The notes: a model not told the origin generated them from the sequence alone. DNA of 64,000 nucleotides from Chryseobacterium scophthalmum (GCF_900143185.1 NZ_FSRQ01000003.1:62001-126000), one strand, 5' to 3'. Counted from the stretch's first letter, positions 1 through 10,302 are shown. Program-made: numbers and translations.

Positions 1-1176
1 GAAAAAAGAAATTTTGAAACCATACTTCAGGCAATCAGTACCAAACGTATTTTTGTTGAAGAAATGATAACGGAGGTTGTTGAACTAAATAATTATCTTA
101 AAATTTATGGTGAGATCGGAAGCAGTCATTCTATTGCATCCATATTAAAATATGATGAAAAAACTCAGCTAAATCCAAGTCGCAATATAAAATTAAAAGA
201 TACCAATTTTTTAGGCTCAAAAGGAGTAATAGGAATTATAGGTTCTGGTAATTTTACAAAAATGACGATGATGCCTGCTTTGAAGGATAGCGGTGCTAAC
301 TATAAATATATTGCAAGTAACGGAGGGGTAACCGGAACAGCAGTTGCTCAAAAATATAATATAGCCAATTCTACAACCGACTATAAACAAATTTTAAGTG
401 ATGCTGAAGTAGATCTTGTTTTAATTACGACTCGTCATGATCTTCATGCTCCAATGGTAAAAGAAACATTGGCTGCAGGTAAAAATGTATTTGTTGAAAA
501 GCCTTTAGCATTAAACCTAACTGAATTAAATGAAATAATAGAAATTCAGCAGAAAACTGGTAAAAATATTACTGTAGGTTTTAATCGTAGATTCTCTCCT
601 CATACAATTAAAATCAAACAATTGGTAGGGAATGCTCCAATGAATGTTATTGCTACAATGAATGCAGGATTTATTCCTCCTAATGTTTGGGTACATGATA
701 TGAAAGTTGGTGGTGGACGAATCATTGGTGAGGCTTGTCATTACATTGATTTAATTACTTATCTTACAGGAAGCAAAGTAAAATCTGTATGCATGAATTC
801 TATGGGAATAAACCCAGAAGAAAATACAGACAATGCTTCAATTCTTTTAAAATACGAAAATGGTTCTACAGGAGTAATCAATTATTTTGCAAATGGCTCA
901 AAAGCATATTCTAAAGAAAGACTGGAAGTTTTTTCTCAGGAGAGAACATTTATAATGGATAACTTCAGAAAAACAGAAGGATTTGGGCTAAAAGGTTTTT
1001 CTAAACTGAAAACAAGCTTAGATAAAGGGCACAAAAACCAATTCCATACGCTAATTAAAAAAATTAAGGAAGGAGGGAGTCCTTTGATCCCGTTGGACGA
1101 AATTATCAATACGACAAAAGCATCTTTTGCTGCAGTTGAGAGTTTAAAAAGCAAAAGCTGGATAGATATAGACTAA
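1..1176 (+). CDS. Bi-domain oxidoreductase, C-terminal part (cut by window start)
   Basis: The reading frame is open from base 1, so the gene begins upstream and only its last 391 residues are seen. The first 50 or so residues (ending YGEIGSSHSIASILKYDE) resemble the end of a zinc-type alcohol dehydrogenase domain. A Gfo/Idh/MocA domain follows, with a Rossmann motif GIIGSGNFTK and the EKPLAL motif of this family. Proteins with this fusion are common in polysaccharide clusters, where they are thought to oxidise or reduce a nucleotide sugar; the substrate cannot be read here. The next gene starts three bases after the stop, so they are probably co-transcribed. The internal ATG at 64 should not be taken as the start. 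Confidence 0.85.
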   Translation, partial: EKRNFETILQAISTKRIFVEEMITEVVELNNYLKIYGEIGSSHSIASILKYDEKTQLNPSRNIKLKDTNFLGSKGVIGIIGSGNFTKMTMMPALKDSGANYKYIASNGGVTGTAVAQKYNIANSTTDYKQILSDAEVDLVLITTRHDLHAPMVKETLAAGKNVFVEKPLALNLTELNEIIEIQQKTGKNITVGFNRRFSPHTIKIKQLVGNAPMNVIATMNAGFIPPNVWVHDMKVGGGRIIGEACHYIDLITYLTGSKVKSVCMNSMGINPEENTDNASILLKYENGSTGVINYFANGSKAYSKERLEVFSQERTFIMDNFRKTEGFGLKGFSKLKTSLDKGHKNQFHTLIKKIKEGGSPLIPLDEIINTTKASFAAVESLKSKSWIDID

Positions 1177-1179
1177 TGT

Positions 1180-3048
1180 ATGAATCTTAAATTAGCCATA
1201 CAATTATATAAAAACATGGGAACACGGTATGTAGCATACCGTGTTCGTCATGAGTTTGAAAAAAAGACGGGACAACTCAAGAAAAAACACCCATATAACC
1301 TTTCTCTTTCTCAACCAATTTCTTTAGCAGATTGGAAAGCATCTAAGAAAGAATTTTTAATTGATGCCAAAGAAAAATTACAAATACAAAAAATAAATTC
1401 TCAACAATTAAAAGAAAAGGCTGAAAAAATTATTTCGGGAGAATTATTGTTTTTTAATGCGAATTGGTTATCTCTCGGAAAAGATTATAATTGGATTACG
1501 AATCCCTCAAATGGTTATCAATATGATAGCAAAAAGCATTGGTCGGAAATTCCCGATTTGTCCGAAGAAGCAGGTGATATAAAATTTGTGTGGGAAAAGT
1601 CAAGATTTTCTTATTTATTGACTTTAATTCGTTATGACTATCATTTCGATCAAGATTTATCAGAATTTATTTTTTCGGAAATCGATTCATGGATAATTGC
1701 TAACCCAATTAATCAGGGACCGAACTGGAGATGTAGTCAGGAAATTTCTTTGCGTATATTCAATTGGTGTTTTGCTCTTTATTATTATCAGAATTCAGCG
1801 GCATTGACAGAAGAACGTTGGCAAAAAATACAGAATGTTATGTATGCCTCTCTTCATCATGTTTATCATCATATTGATTTTTCAAGGATAGCGGTGCGTA
1901 ATAATCATGCGATTACAGAAACATTATTTCTGAGTTTATCAAATATTTTATTTCCATTTATTCCTGAAGCAAAAAAATGGTCCGAAAAAGGGTTGAAATG
2001 GTTTGAAGAAGAAATCAATTATCAAATCTACAATGATGGTACATTTTTGCAGTTTTCTATGAACTATCATCGCGTAGTTATTCAGTTGTTATCTTTCGGA
2101 ATAAGTTTGACACACAAGAATAATTTTAAGTTTTCTGATGTTGTTTATGATAAAGCATATAAATCACTGAATTTTCTTTATCAATGCATGCAGGACGAAA
2201 ACGGAAAACTTCCCAATTATGGTTCAAACGATGGGGCATTATTTTTCCCTTTAGCTGATGCTGATTATAGAGATTATAGACCTCAACTCAATACACTACA
2301 CTATATTTTAACCGGAAAAAGTATTTTCGAAAATAAAGAAATTGAAGAAGATTTATGTTGGAATGGGAAAACATTTGCTCAAAAAAAATTTAAGCCAATT
2401 ACCAAATTGAAAGGAACGCTTTCATTTGAGGATGGAGGATATTATTTATGCAGAAATGATGATTTCTTTACTTTTATCAGATGTGGAAACCATAAAGATC
2501 GCCCTGCACAGGCGGATAATTTACATTTAGATATATGGTATAAGGAACACAATATATTACGTGATTCCGGTACCTATAAATATAATACAGATGCTGAAAA
2601 GCTAAAATATTTCATGGGCTCTCTTTCCCACAATGTGGTGATGGTAAATGATGAATCACAAATGTTGAAAGGTGGACGTTTTATATGGTATTTTTGGTCA
2701 CAGAAACTTAATGCTGAGTGGAGAGAAACAGAAACTGAGTATTTATTTACCGGAAGAATTAAAGCTTTTGAATTTTTAAATAAAAGTGCATTTCAAGATC
2801 GTACCATAAGAGTTTCTAAAATAAATCCTCAGTGGATTGTTGAAGATAATCTTCAAAATTTAGATGATTTTTCAATGAAACAGATTTGGCATCCAAACGA
2901 TAACAAACTTAATATTGAATCTGATAAAGAAAGACATAAATTCGATTCATTTAATTCAGACTATTACGGAAACTATACGAATGAGAAATCTGTTTATTTT
3001 AAATTTAATAAAAATATCAGTACAATAATTACTTATAATCTATCATGA
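1180..3048 (+). CDS. Heparinase II/III family (alginate-lyase-like) protein
   Basis: This 622-residue protein has an all-helical N-terminal toroid part (about residues 60-350) and a C-terminal heparinase II/III beta-sandwich (about 400-610). The latter carries the family signature GNHKDRPAQADNLHLDIW followed by LRDSGTY. Family members cleave uronic-acid-containing polysaccharides by beta-elimination. Within a capsule locus such a protein usually trims or edits the polymer. No clear signal peptide is seen, which is common for this family in O-antigen clusters. It overlaps the next gene by four bases (ATGA), indicating translational coupling. The true substrate is unknown. Confidence 0.85.
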   Translation: MNLKLAIQLYKNMGTRYVAYRVRHEFEKKTGQLKKKHPYNLSLSQPISLADWKASKKEFLIDAKEKLQIQKINSQQLKEKAEKIISGELLFFNANWLSLGKDYNWITNPSNGYQYDSKKHWSEIPDLSEEAGDIKFVWEKSRFSYLLTLIRYDYHFDQDLSEFIFSEIDSWIIANPINQGPNWRCSQEISLRIFNWCFALYYYQNSAALTEERWQKIQNVMYASLHHVYHHIDFSRIAVRNNHAITETLFLSLSNILFPFIPEAKKWSEKGLKWFEEEINYQIYNDGTFLQFSMNYHRVVIQLLSFGISLTHKNNFKFSDVVYDKAYKSLNFLYQCMQDENGKLPNYGSNDGALFFPLADADYRDYRPQLNTLHYILTGKSIFENKEIEEDLCWNGKTFAQKKFKPITKLKGTLSFEDGGYYLCRNDDFFTFIRCGNHKDRPAQADNLHLDIWYKEHNILRDSGTYKYNTDAEKLKYFMGSLSHNVVMVNDESQMLKGGRFIWYFWSQKLNAEWRETETEYLFTGRIKAFEFLNKSAFQDRTIRVSKINPQWIVEDNLQNLDDFSMKQIWHPNDNKLNIESDKERHKFDSFNSDYYGNYTNEKSVYFKFNKNISTIITYNLS

Positions 3049-4280
3049 GAATTTTACTATTACATCAGTATTTTTTAGAAGAAGATGATTCGGGAGGATC
3101 CAGATGGAATGAAATTACAAAGACTTGGACTTCTCAAGGGCATGAAGTGACTGTAATAGCAGGAATGATGCATTATACAGGAACTGAAAAAAGAGCGGAA
3201 TATAAAGGAAAATATTTTGTAAAAAAGAAACAGGGAAATGTGACCGTTCACAGAACTCATGTGTCAGAAGCATACAATAAGGGTTTCATAGGTCGTTTAT
3301 GGGGGTATTTTTCATTTATGTTCTCATCATTTTGGGCAGGTATTTTTCATATAAAAGGAAAATATGATGCAGTTATTGTTACCTCGCCTCCATTATTTGT
3401 AGGTGGTTCTGGGTATCTTATTTCAAGATTGAAAAGAATCCCGATGATATTTGAAATCAGAGACTTATGGCCGGAATCTGCTATTGATACAGGAGTGCTT
3501 ACTAATAAATTGGTCATTAAATTAGCTTACTGGTTTGAAAACTTTATTTATAAAAAAGCAAGACTTATAAATGTTCTTACTCCAGCTTTCTATAAAACCT
3601 TAAATGAAAAAAAAGGGGTAAACAAAAATAAATTGATTATGATTCCTAATGCTGCAGATTTCTCTCTTTCAGAAGAGATACTTGCAACATTTAACCGAGA
3701 AGATTTCAGAAAAGAACATGATCTTGAAAATCATTTTGTAATTACTTATGTTGGGGCACATGGTGTTGCCAATCATTTAGATCAAATTTTAGATTCAGGG
3801 AAAAAACTTGAGGATACAAATGTTTTATTTCTTTTAATTGGTCAGGGAATGGAAAAAGAACGTTTGATTGAAAAGTCAAAAAAAATGAAAAATACAAATG
3901 TTCGTTTTTTAGATCCAGTTCCTAAAAAAGAAGTTTTTAAATATATTTTAGCATCGGAAATGGGAGCCTCTGTATTAAAAAAAGTGGATACTTTCAAAAC
4001 GGTTTATTCTAACAAATCTTTTGACTATTTTTCGTGTAAAAAACCTATTCTGATGGCGATAGACGGAGTGTCAAGAGAATTAGTTGAAGACGCAAAAGCA
4101 GGAGTTTATGTAGAGCCGGAAAATGCAGATGAATACAACAAAGCAATTCGTGAATACCTTAGTGATGAAATCAGACTGAAACAGGAGGGTGAAAATGGAT
4201 ACGAATATGCAAAACAAAATTTTGATAGAGAAGTTTTGGCAGATAAATATCTGGAATCTATCAAGCAAATTTTACGTTAA
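3045..4280 (+). CDS. Glycosyltransferase family 4 (WbuB/WcaI-like)
   Basis: This is a 411-residue GT-B fold enzyme. The N-terminal domain shows LLLHQYF at the start, a glycine/serine-rich loop ([11 protein letters not shown]) and [10 protein letters not shown], typical of WbuB/WcaI-like transferases. The C-terminal nucleotide-sugar domain begins near residue 232 with ITYVGAHG. The family transfers a sugar such as N-acetyl-fucosamine from a nucleotide donor to a lipid-linked acceptor on the cytoplasmic side. Its start overlaps the heparinase-like gene by four bases. Donor and linkage are not predictable from sequence alone. Confidence 0.9.
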   Translation: MRILLLHQYFLEEDDSGGSRWNEITKTWTSQGHEVTVIAGMMHYTGTEKRAEYKGKYFVKKKQGNVTVHRTHVSEAYNKGFIGRLWGYFSFMFSSFWAGIFHIKGKYDAVIVTSPPLFVGGSGYLISRLKRIPMIFEIRDLWPESAIDTGVLTNKLVIKLAYWFENFIYKKARLINVLTPAFYKTLNEKKGVNKNKLIMIPNAADFSLSEEILATFNREDFRKEHDLENHFVITYVGAHGVANHLDQILDSGKKLEDTNVLFLLIGQGMEKERLIEKSKKMKNTNVRFLDPVPKKEVFKYILASEMGASVLKKVDTFKTVYSNKSFDYFSCKKPILMAIDGVSRELVEDAKAGVYVEPENADEYNKAIREYLSDEIRLKQEGENGYEYAKQNFDREVLADKYLESIKQILR

Positions 4281-4302
4281 TCATGTTATATTTAATAATA
4301 AG

Positions 4303-4911
4303 ATGATGTATAAAAATTTTATTAAAAGATTATTCGATTTCTCAATAGCATTGTTGGGGCTAATAATTTTGAGTCCAATTTTCGTTATTATTACTATAGG
4401 TTTATATTTTGCAAACAATGGAAAACCGTTTTTCTTTCAGGCTCGTCCAGGATTAAATGAAAAGATTTTTAAAATTATTAAATTTAAAACGATGAATGAT
4501 AAAAAAGATTCATCGGGAAATTTGTTGTCTGATGCAAAAAGATTAACAAAAATTGGAATGTTTGTCCGTAAAACTTCTTTGGATGAAATTCCACAGTTAA
4601 TTAATGTTTTAAAAGGGGATATGTCCCTAATTGGTCCACGTCCTTTATTGCCTCAATACCTGCCTTTATATAACGAAATTCAAAAGAAGCGTCATAAAGT
4701 TAGACCAGGAATTACAGGATGGGCACAGGTTAATGGAAGAAATGCCATATCTTGGACTAAAAAATTTGAACTTGATGTTTGGTATGTGGATAACGTTTCA
4801 TTAAGTACCGATTTAAAAGTGTTTTTGACTACTTTTAAAAAAGTATTTAAAAGTGAGGGAATTTCACAAGATGGACAAGTGACGATGGAAGCGTTTAACG
4901 GTGAAAATTAA
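4303..4911 (+). CDS. Initiating sugar transferase (PglC-like phosphoglycosyl transferase)
   Basis: This 202-residue protein has one N-terminal membrane segment (about residues 12-35) and the catalytic domain of monotopic phosphoglycosyl transferases. The Asp-Glu dyad lies in [10 protein letters not shown], followed by [11 protein letters not shown] and [14 protein letters not shown]. It moves a phosphosugar from a UDP-sugar to undecaprenyl phosphate, starting lipid-linked glycan assembly. I chose ATG 4303 (4306 is equally possible). The frame is open back to 4189, but those codons overlap the previous gene and lack family similarity. Together with the next two genes it mirrors the pglC-pglD-pglE order of bacillosamine pathways. 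Confidence 0.9.
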   Translation: MMYKNFIKRLFDFSIALLGLIILSPIFVIITIGLYFANNGKPFFFQARPGLNEKIFKIIKFKTMNDKKDSSGNLLSDAKRLTKIGMFVRKTSLDEIPQLINVLKGDMSLIGPRPLLPQYLPLYNEIQKKRHKVRPGITGWAQVNGRNAISWTKKFELDVWYVDNVSLSTDLKVFLTTFKKVFKSEGISQDGQVTMEAFNGEN

Positions 4912-4917
4912 AATAAT

Positions 4918-5565
4918 ATGAAAAAAATAGCAATTTTTGGAGCAGGGGGATTTGGTCGAGAAGTTAAAACAATTATTGATGCAATTAATAATAATTGCCC
5001 AAATACCTATGAATTTATAGGTTTTTATGATGATGGATTGGAAAAAGGAAGTTTGGCAAATGGTCATCCCATTTTAGGAGGAATAAATGAAATTAATGAA
5101 TTTTTGGATAATCTTATGTTGGTGATTTCAATCGGAGACCCAAAGATTAAGAAAAAAATTATAACTCAAATTAAGAATGAAAAAATTTCTTACCCAACAA
5201 TTATTCATCCAAAAGCTTCTATTTCTAATGATTTTGTAAAAATAGGAAATGGATGTATCATCTGTGAGGGAACAATCATAACTTGTAACATTGAAATAAA
5301 AGATTTTGTTATTTTAAATTTGATGTGTACAGTAGGACATGATACTATTATTGAGGATTACTGTGCTTTCATGCCATCTGTTAATATCTCAGGTGAAGTG
5401 AAAATTGAACAAGGAGTGTACGTTGGAACAGGAGCGAAAATTATTAATCTTCTAGAGATTGGAGAAAATACAATTGTGGGAGCAGGAGCAGTAGTGTCCA
5501 AAAGTTTACCAGCTAATTGTACAGCAGTTGGAATACCTGCAAAACCCATTAAATTTCACGAATAA
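4918..5565 (+). CDS. Sugar O/N-acetyltransferase (PglD/NeuD family)
   Basis: The protein has 215 residues. The N-terminal Rossmann-like part carries IFGAGGFGREV. The C-terminal left-handed beta-helix is built from hexapeptide repeats, with a probable catalytic His near residue 141 (TVGHDTIIED) and the closing VGIPAKPI. PglD relatives acetylate the 4-amino group of a UDP-4-amino-sugar using acetyl-CoA. It lies between a PglC-like transferase and a PglE-like aminotransferase, which fits synthesis of UDP-N,N'-diacetylbacillosamine or a similar sugar. The dehydratase PglF is not in the window. Acceptor identity is inferred from neighbours. Confidence 0.85.
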   Translation: MKKIAIFGAGGFGREVKTIIDAINNNCPNTYEFIGFYDDGLEKGSLANGHPILGGINEINEFLDNLMLVISIGDPKIKKKIITQIKNEKISYPTIIHPKASISNDFVKIGNGCIICEGTIITCNIEIKDFVILNLMCTVGHDTIIEDYCAFMPSVNISGEVKIEQGVYVGTGAKIINLLEIGENTIVGAGAVVSKSLPANCTAVGIPAKPIKFHE

Positions 5566-5574
5566 AATTAAATT

Positions 5575-6723
5575 ATGCAAGATAAAATCTGGCTATCATC
5601 CCCACACATGGGAGGTAACGAACAAAAATATATCAATGAAGCATTTGATGCCAATTGGGTAGCGCCTTTAGGTCCTAATGTTGATGGTTTTGAAAAAGAC
5701 ATAGAAACATTTTTAGATGCGAATGTAAAAGTAGCAGTACTTTCAGCAGGAACAGCAGCTCTCCATTTAGCATTGATTGAGTGCGGTGTTGAATATAGAG
5801 ATGAAGTAATTTGTCAGTCAATGACGTTTTCAGCTTCTGCAAATCCAATTGCTTATTGTGGTGCAACTCCTATTTTCATCGACTCAGAGAAAGATACCTG
5901 GAATATGTGTCCCATTGCTTTAGAAAAAGCAATTCAAGACAGGATTTCAAAAGGTAAAAAGCCAAAAGCAATCGTTGTCGTTCATTTGTATGGAATGCCT
6001 GCAAAAATGAATGAAATCGCTACAATTGCTGAAAAATATGAAATTCCTGTGATTGAAGATGCTGCAGAAGCTTTAGGCTCAACTTACAAAGGAAAAGCTT
6101 GCGGAACATTCGGACGCTTTGGTATTTTGTCTTTTAACGGAAACAAGATTATAACAACTTCTGGAGGTGGTGCTTTAGTTTGCCATTCTCAGGAAGATAA
6201 AGATAAAGCCGTGTTTTTGTCAACACAAGCGAGAGATAATGCTCCTCATTATCAACATTCGCACATTGGATACAATTATCGTATGAGCAATATTGTAGCG
6301 GGTATTGGTCGTGGACAAATGGAAGTTTTAAACGACAGGGTAGAAGCACGCAGAAAAATGCACGATTTCTATGTTGATGTTTTTAAAGATATTAATGGAG
6401 TAGAGGTTTTTTCTGAACCTAATGAGGATTATTACTCTAATCATTGGTTATCGGCAATTGTAATTGATGAAAAGATAGCTGGAAAAAATCTTGAAGATTT
6501 AAGATTAGCTTTTCTTGAAGACAATATAGAATCAAGACCTCTTTGGAAACCAATGCATTTACAGCCTGTTTTTGCAGATGCACCTTACTATGGGACAAAT
6601 GTAGCTGAGAAACTATTTGATAATGGTCTATGTTTACCATCAGGATCTAATCTTTCTGATAAAGATAGACTACGAATTAAAGAGGTAATTATAAATTTTT
6701 TTCATGATAAAACTTCTCAATGA
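5575..6723 (+). CDS. DegT/DnrJ/EryC1/StrS aminotransferase (PglE-like)
   Basis: This 382-residue PLP-dependent enzyme has LSAGTAALHLAL near residue 60, VIEDAAEALGSTY (PLP-contacting Asp) and the Schiff-base lysine near residue 191 in FNGNKIITTSGGG. The family transaminates 4-keto nucleotide sugars, with glutamate as amino donor. The adjacent PglD-like acetyltransferase and PglC-like transferase suggest a UDP-4-amino-4,6-dideoxy-GlcNAc route. Its stop is followed by an intrinsic terminator, so the first transcription unit may end here. Confidence 0.88.
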   Translation: MQDKIWLSSPHMGGNEQKYINEAFDANWVAPLGPNVDGFEKDIETFLDANVKVAVLSAGTAALHLALIECGVEYRDEVICQSMTFSASANPIAYCGATPIFIDSEKDTWNMCPIALEKAIQDRISKGKKPKAIVVVHLYGMPAKMNEIATIAEKYEIPVIEDAAEALGSTYKGKACGTFGRFGILSFNGNKIITTSGGGALVCHSQEDKDKAVFLSTQARDNAPHYQHSHIGYNYRMSNIVAGIGRGQMEVLNDRVEARRKMHDFYVDVFKDINGVEVFSEPNEDYYSNHWLSAIVIDEKIAGKNLEDLRLAFLEDNIESRPLWKPMHLQPVFADAPYYGTNVAEKLFDNGLCLPSGSNLSDKDRLRIKEVIINFFHDKTSQ

Positions 6724-6731
6724 TAAAAAAC

Positions 6732-6770
6732 AAATCCTGAAAGTTGACTAAACTCTCAGGATTTTTTATT
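6732..6770 (+). terminator. Intrinsic terminator after the PglE-like gene
   Basis: Arms 6732-6745 and 6751-6764 form a 14-base-pair stem with one mismatch around a GACTA loop. The core is AAATCCTGA paired with TCAGGATTT. A T-rich run follows directly. Confidence 0.8.
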
Positions 6771-7147
6771 TAATATTTTTTCATTCTTATATTTCCGAAA
6801 TATCTTTCCGCTTAACTAAAATATAGCTGATTTAAAAAAGGCAATAAATTAATTTTATATTAAAATTAGATTAAAACAAGGCTGGATTTTTTATATTTTA
6901 ATTATCTATTACATAAAAAAAATCCAGCCTCTTGAATAGATTAATATGAAAGTATAAAAGGTTTCCTTAAAATATAATTACTCGTATATTTACACAATAA
7001 TAGAATTTAGATTATTTAGCGTAATTAAGTATTGATGTCAGAATTTTATAAAGCAATTTATTTTCTAAGTCAAAATTCATATAATGAAAAGAATATTTAT
7101 GGTCAGTGTGAAAACTATAAATCAATTTAAAATAGAATTGATTTAGT
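6771..7147. other. AT-rich gene-free gap in the capsule locus
   Basis: No gene is supported in this stretch, which separates the PglC/D/E-like block from the flippase. It holds the inverted repeat listed at 6879-6930 and otherwise only AT-rich sequence. TATATTTA at about 6989 is close to, but not exactly, a TAnnTTTG box, so the promoter for the flippase gene is uncertain. Confidence 0.5.
6879..6930. repeat. Inverted repeat with long loop
   Basis: AGGCTGGATTTTTT (6879-6892) is mirrored by AAAAAATCCAGCCT (6917-6930) around a 24-base AT-rich loop. The run of T lies inside the stem, not after it, so this is not a classic terminator. It could be a second weak terminator or a remnant of a repeat element. 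Confidence 0.5.
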
Positions 7148-8584
7148 ATGACATTGAGAAATCAAGTTATTACTGGTGCAGTTTGGACGTATGGCCAACA
7201 GTTTGGAACTCAGATTGTACAGTTTGGGGTGTCAATTATTTTAGCGAGACTTATAGCTCCTTCAGATTTTGGACTTATAGGAATGATTACTATTTTTATT
7301 GGTCTTGGAACTGCACTATTTGAAGGAGGCTTAACCAATTCCTTAATTAGGTCTACATCTCTCAATGATGATGATTATTCTACTGTTTTTATTTTTAATG
7401 TTTTAGTGAGTTGTATAATTTATGTGATTATTTTTATTACAGCTCCGTTTATTGCTGATTTTTATGATCAGCCTGTTCTAAATAATTTAATTAGAATATA
7501 CAGCATCTCATTCATCATCAATTCTTTATCTGCTGTACATAATACATTGTTGATCAAAGAAATGAAATTTAAAAAAATTGCAATGATTGCTTTGCCATCA
7601 TTGATTGTATACAGTATTATTGCAATTTTAATGGCTTTTCAAGATTATGGAGTTTGGAGTTTGGTATATTCCTTTCTGGCGAGTTCATTAGTTTCTACAG
7701 TTTCACTTTGGTTTTTTAGCGGTTGGAAACCAAAATTAAGATTCAGCAGAGAAAAATTTAAGCTTCATTTTGGATATGGTAACAAATTAATGCTGTCATC
7801 GGTACTGGATATTATTTTTACAAATCTGTATCAGATTGTTATCGGTAAAATGTACAATGCAACGCTCTTAGGATATTATACTAGAGCAAATACTTTAATG
7901 ATGCTGCCGGTTACTAATATTTCTACAACGTTAAATAAAGTAGCATTTCCTACATTTTCACAGATGCAGAATGATGATGAACGATTAAAATCAGCTTATA
8001 AAAGAATTATGTTATCAGTGATTTTTTTAGTAACTCCGGTATTGACGCTTATGATGGTACTGGCAAAATCTCTGATTATATTTTTACTGACAGAAAAATG
8101 GCTTGCGATAGTTCCGATGTTTCAGATTTTGTGCTTGTCAGGAATATTATACCCTTTGCATATTTATAATTTGCTGATTTTACAAGTGAAAGGGAAATCG
8201 AATTTATTTTTATATTTGGAAGTGGTCAAAAAAATAATTACTGTCATTGTGCTGATTATATCTTTTTATTTTGGCTTTTATGGGTTGTTATGGGGACAGG
8301 TGATTTTATCAGTTATATGCCTTTTTATCAATACTCATTATGCCGGAAAATTTTTGAATTACAATGTATTTCAACAGCTTAAAGATATTTTTCCGTTATT
8401 TTTACTCTCATTTATAATGGCAATATTATTATACTTTGCTGATAAATATTTATTCATATCATTATCTAATTTTTGGAAGCTTGTTTTTGGAACTTTTATG
8501 GGGGGATTTTTTTATATTTCAGCCTCTGTAATTTTTAAACTTTCCAGTTTTCATGAAATTAAAAAAATAGTAATAAAAAGATGA
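7148..8584 (+). CDS. Polysaccharide flippase (Wzx/MOP superfamily)
   Basis: The 478-residue protein is strongly hydrophobic with about 12-14 membrane segments. Its start is TLRNQVITGAVWTYGQQFGTQIVQFGVSIILARLIAPSDFG, condensed here to the key run ILARLIAPSDFGLIGM, typical of WzxC-type lipopolysaccharide biosynthesis exporters. It should flip undecaprenyl-linked repeat units across the inner membrane for polymerisation by Wzy (19973). The stop overlaps the next start (ATGA at 8581), so the two genes are coupled. Confidence 0.9.
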   Translation: MTLRNQVITGAVWTYGQQFGTQIVQFGVSIILARLIAPSDFGLIGMITIFIGLGTALFEGGLTNSLIRSTSLNDDDYSTVFIFNVLVSCIIYVIIFITAPFIADFYDQPVLNNLIRIYSISFIINSLSAVHNTLLIKEMKFKKIAMIALPSLIVYSIIAILMAFQDYGVWSLVYSFLASSLVSTVSLWFFSGWKPKLRFSREKFKLHFGYGNKLMLSSVLDIIFTNLYQIVIGKMYNATLLGYYTRANTLMMLPVTNISTTLNKVAFPTFSQMQNDDERLKSAYKRIMLSVIFLVTPVLTLMMVLAKSLIIFLLTEKWLAIVPMFQILCLSGILYPLHIYNLLILQVKGKSNLFLYLEVVKKIITVIVLIISFYFGFYGLLWGQVILSVICLFINTHYAGKFLNYNVFQQLKDIFPLFLLSFIMAILLYFADKYLFISLSNFWKLVFGTFMGGFFYISASVIFKLSSFHEIKKIVIKR

Positions 8585-9663
8585 TTCCTGTAGTAAAACC
8601 TTTTCTTCCTCCAAAGGAAGAGTATCAGAAATATGTAGAAGATATTTGGTCTAGAAATTGGCTTACCAATATGGGGCCTCTTGCCAGTCAATTAGAAATT
8701 GAGCTAAAAGATCATCTAAAGGTTAATCATTTACTATTTGTTACCAATGGTACTATCGCTCTGCAGATGGCAATAAAAGCTTTAGAAATAACAGGTGAAA
8801 TTATTACGACGCCTTTTTCATTTATTGCAACCACGAGTTCTATAGTTTGGGAAGGATGTAAACCTGTGTTTGTAGACATCAATTCAGAATCTCTCAATAT
8901 TGATGCTTCAAAGATAGAAGCAGCAATTACCAAAGAAACTTCTGCGATATTGGCAACACATGTTTATGGAAATCCGTGTGATGTTATTGCTATCGAAAAA
9001 ATTGCAAAAAAACATAATCTGAAAGTCATCTACGATGCTGCGCATGCATTTGGTGTAGAGGTAAATGGAAAGTCTATTTTTGAATATGGTGACATCTCTA
9101 CATGTTCATTACATGCTACTAAATTATACCATTCGGTAGAAGGTGGATTAATAATCTGTTCAGATGCAGCATTACTTAAGAAATTAGCATCCATCAGAAA
9201 TTTCGGGATTTCCGGATTCGACAGTTTTTCAGATTTAGGTATTAATGGGAAAAATTCAGAATTTCATGCGGCAATGGGAATTGTGAATTTAAAATATATT
9301 AATGAAATTCATAAAAAGAGAAAAGCATTATCACAGCTATATGACGAAAAATTGAAAAACTTAAAAGCAGTAAAACCAATTTGGAGTGATAGCTCAAATG
9401 AAAATTATGCTTATTATCCAATAATACTTGAAAGCGAAGAATTACTTTTGAAGTTGAAGACAGATTTGGATAAACATGAAATCTTTACGAGAAGATATTT
9501 TTATCCAAGTTTAGCTTCTGCGCTTCCTTATTTACCGAAGTTAGAGTTGGCTGTTACCGAAGATATATCAAAAAGAGTTTTATGTCTTCCTTTCTATTAT
9601 GATTTGGCTTTTGAAGAAGTAGGAATGATTTCTAGAATAATGTTAAGAATACAAAATAATTAA
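8581..9663 (+). CDS. DegT/DnrJ/EryC1/StrS aminotransferase (FdtB/VioA-like)
   Basis: This 360-residue PLP enzyme has FVTNGTIALQMAIKAL, VIYDAAHAFGVEV and the Schiff-base lysine near residue 181 in SLHATKLYHSVEGG. The histidine-rich HATK context is typical of the subfamily making dTDP-3- or 4-amino-dideoxy sugars (FdtB, VioA), unlike the NGNK context of the aminotransferase at 5575. It is followed six bases later by another acetyltransferase, so the pair probably makes a second N-acetylated amino sugar. The exact sugar is not predictable. Confidence 0.85.
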   Translation: MIPVVKPFLPPKEEYQKYVEDIWSRNWLTNMGPLASQLEIELKDHLKVNHLLFVTNGTIALQMAIKALEITGEIITTPFSFIATTSSIVWEGCKPVFVDINSESLNIDASKIEAAITKETSAILATHVYGNPCDVIAIEKIAKKHNLKVIYDAAHAFGVEVNGKSIFEYGDISTCSLHATKLYHSVEGGLIICSDAALLKKLASIRNFGISGFDSFSDLGINGKNSEFHAAMGIVNLKYINEIHKKRKALSQLYDEKLKNLKAVKPIWSDSSNENYAYYPIILESEELLLKLKTDLDKHEIFTRRYFYPSLASALPYLPKLELAVTEDISKRVLCLPFYYDLAFEEVGMISRIMLRIQNN

Positions 9664-9669
9664 AATAAT

Positions 9670-10302
9670 ATGCTGATAATTGGTGCAAAAGGATTTGCTA
9701 AAGAGGTTTTAGAAGTTTGTCATCAAACTAAGCAACTGGATGGTTTGGTATTTTACGATGACGTTAATAATGATGTATTGGGACTTTTGTATGATACATT
9801 TCCCATTATCAAGTCAATGGAAGAAGCACAAAACTATATTGAAAATACAGATAACCGTTTTAATATAGGTATTGGTGGTCCACACTTAAGAGAAATGTTA
9901 TACAACAAATTTTTGAATGTTGGTGGTGTATTTGTTTCTTTAATTGCAGAATCATCGGTTATCGGACACTATGCAAACAGTATAGGAATTGGTTGTAATA
10001 TTATGCAAAAAGTAGTGATAACCAATAATGTAACAATTGGGAAAGGCGTAATCATAAATCAGATGGCGTCGATAGGTCATGATGTAGTTATTGGTGATTT
10101 TGTTGAAGTTTGTCCGAATGTATCTATTTCGGGAAATTGTACAATTGGAGAAAAAACATTTATAGGAACAAATGCTGTAGTATTACCTAAAGTAAGTATC
10201 GGGAAAAATGTTATAATAGGTGCAGGTAGCGTTGTTACAAAAGATATTCCGGATAATTGTACTGCTGTTGGCATTCCTGCAAAAATTATCAAGCAAAGTT
10301 AA
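9670..10302 (+). CDS. Sugar acetyltransferase (PglD/NeuD family)
   Basis: The 210-residue protein has an N-terminal nucleotide-binding-like fold (MLIIGAKGFAKEVLEV) followed by hexapeptide repeats. These include ASIGHDVVIGDF with the probable catalytic His, and VGIPAKIIKQS at the end. It probably N-acetylates the amino sugar made by the preceding aminotransferase. It is a paralogue of the gene at 4918; both close with the same NCTAVGIPAK motif. Confidence 0.85.
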   Translation: MLIIGAKGFAKEVLEVCHQTKQLDGLVFYDDVNNDVLGLLYDTFPIIKSMEEAQNYIENTDNRFNIGIGGPHLREMLYNKFLNVGGVFVSLIAESSVIGHYANSIGIGCNIMQKVVITNNVTIGKGVIINQMASIGHDVVIGDFVEVCPNVSISGNCTIGEKTFIGTNAVVLPKVSIGKNVIIGAGSVVTKDIPDNCTAVGIPAKIIKQS

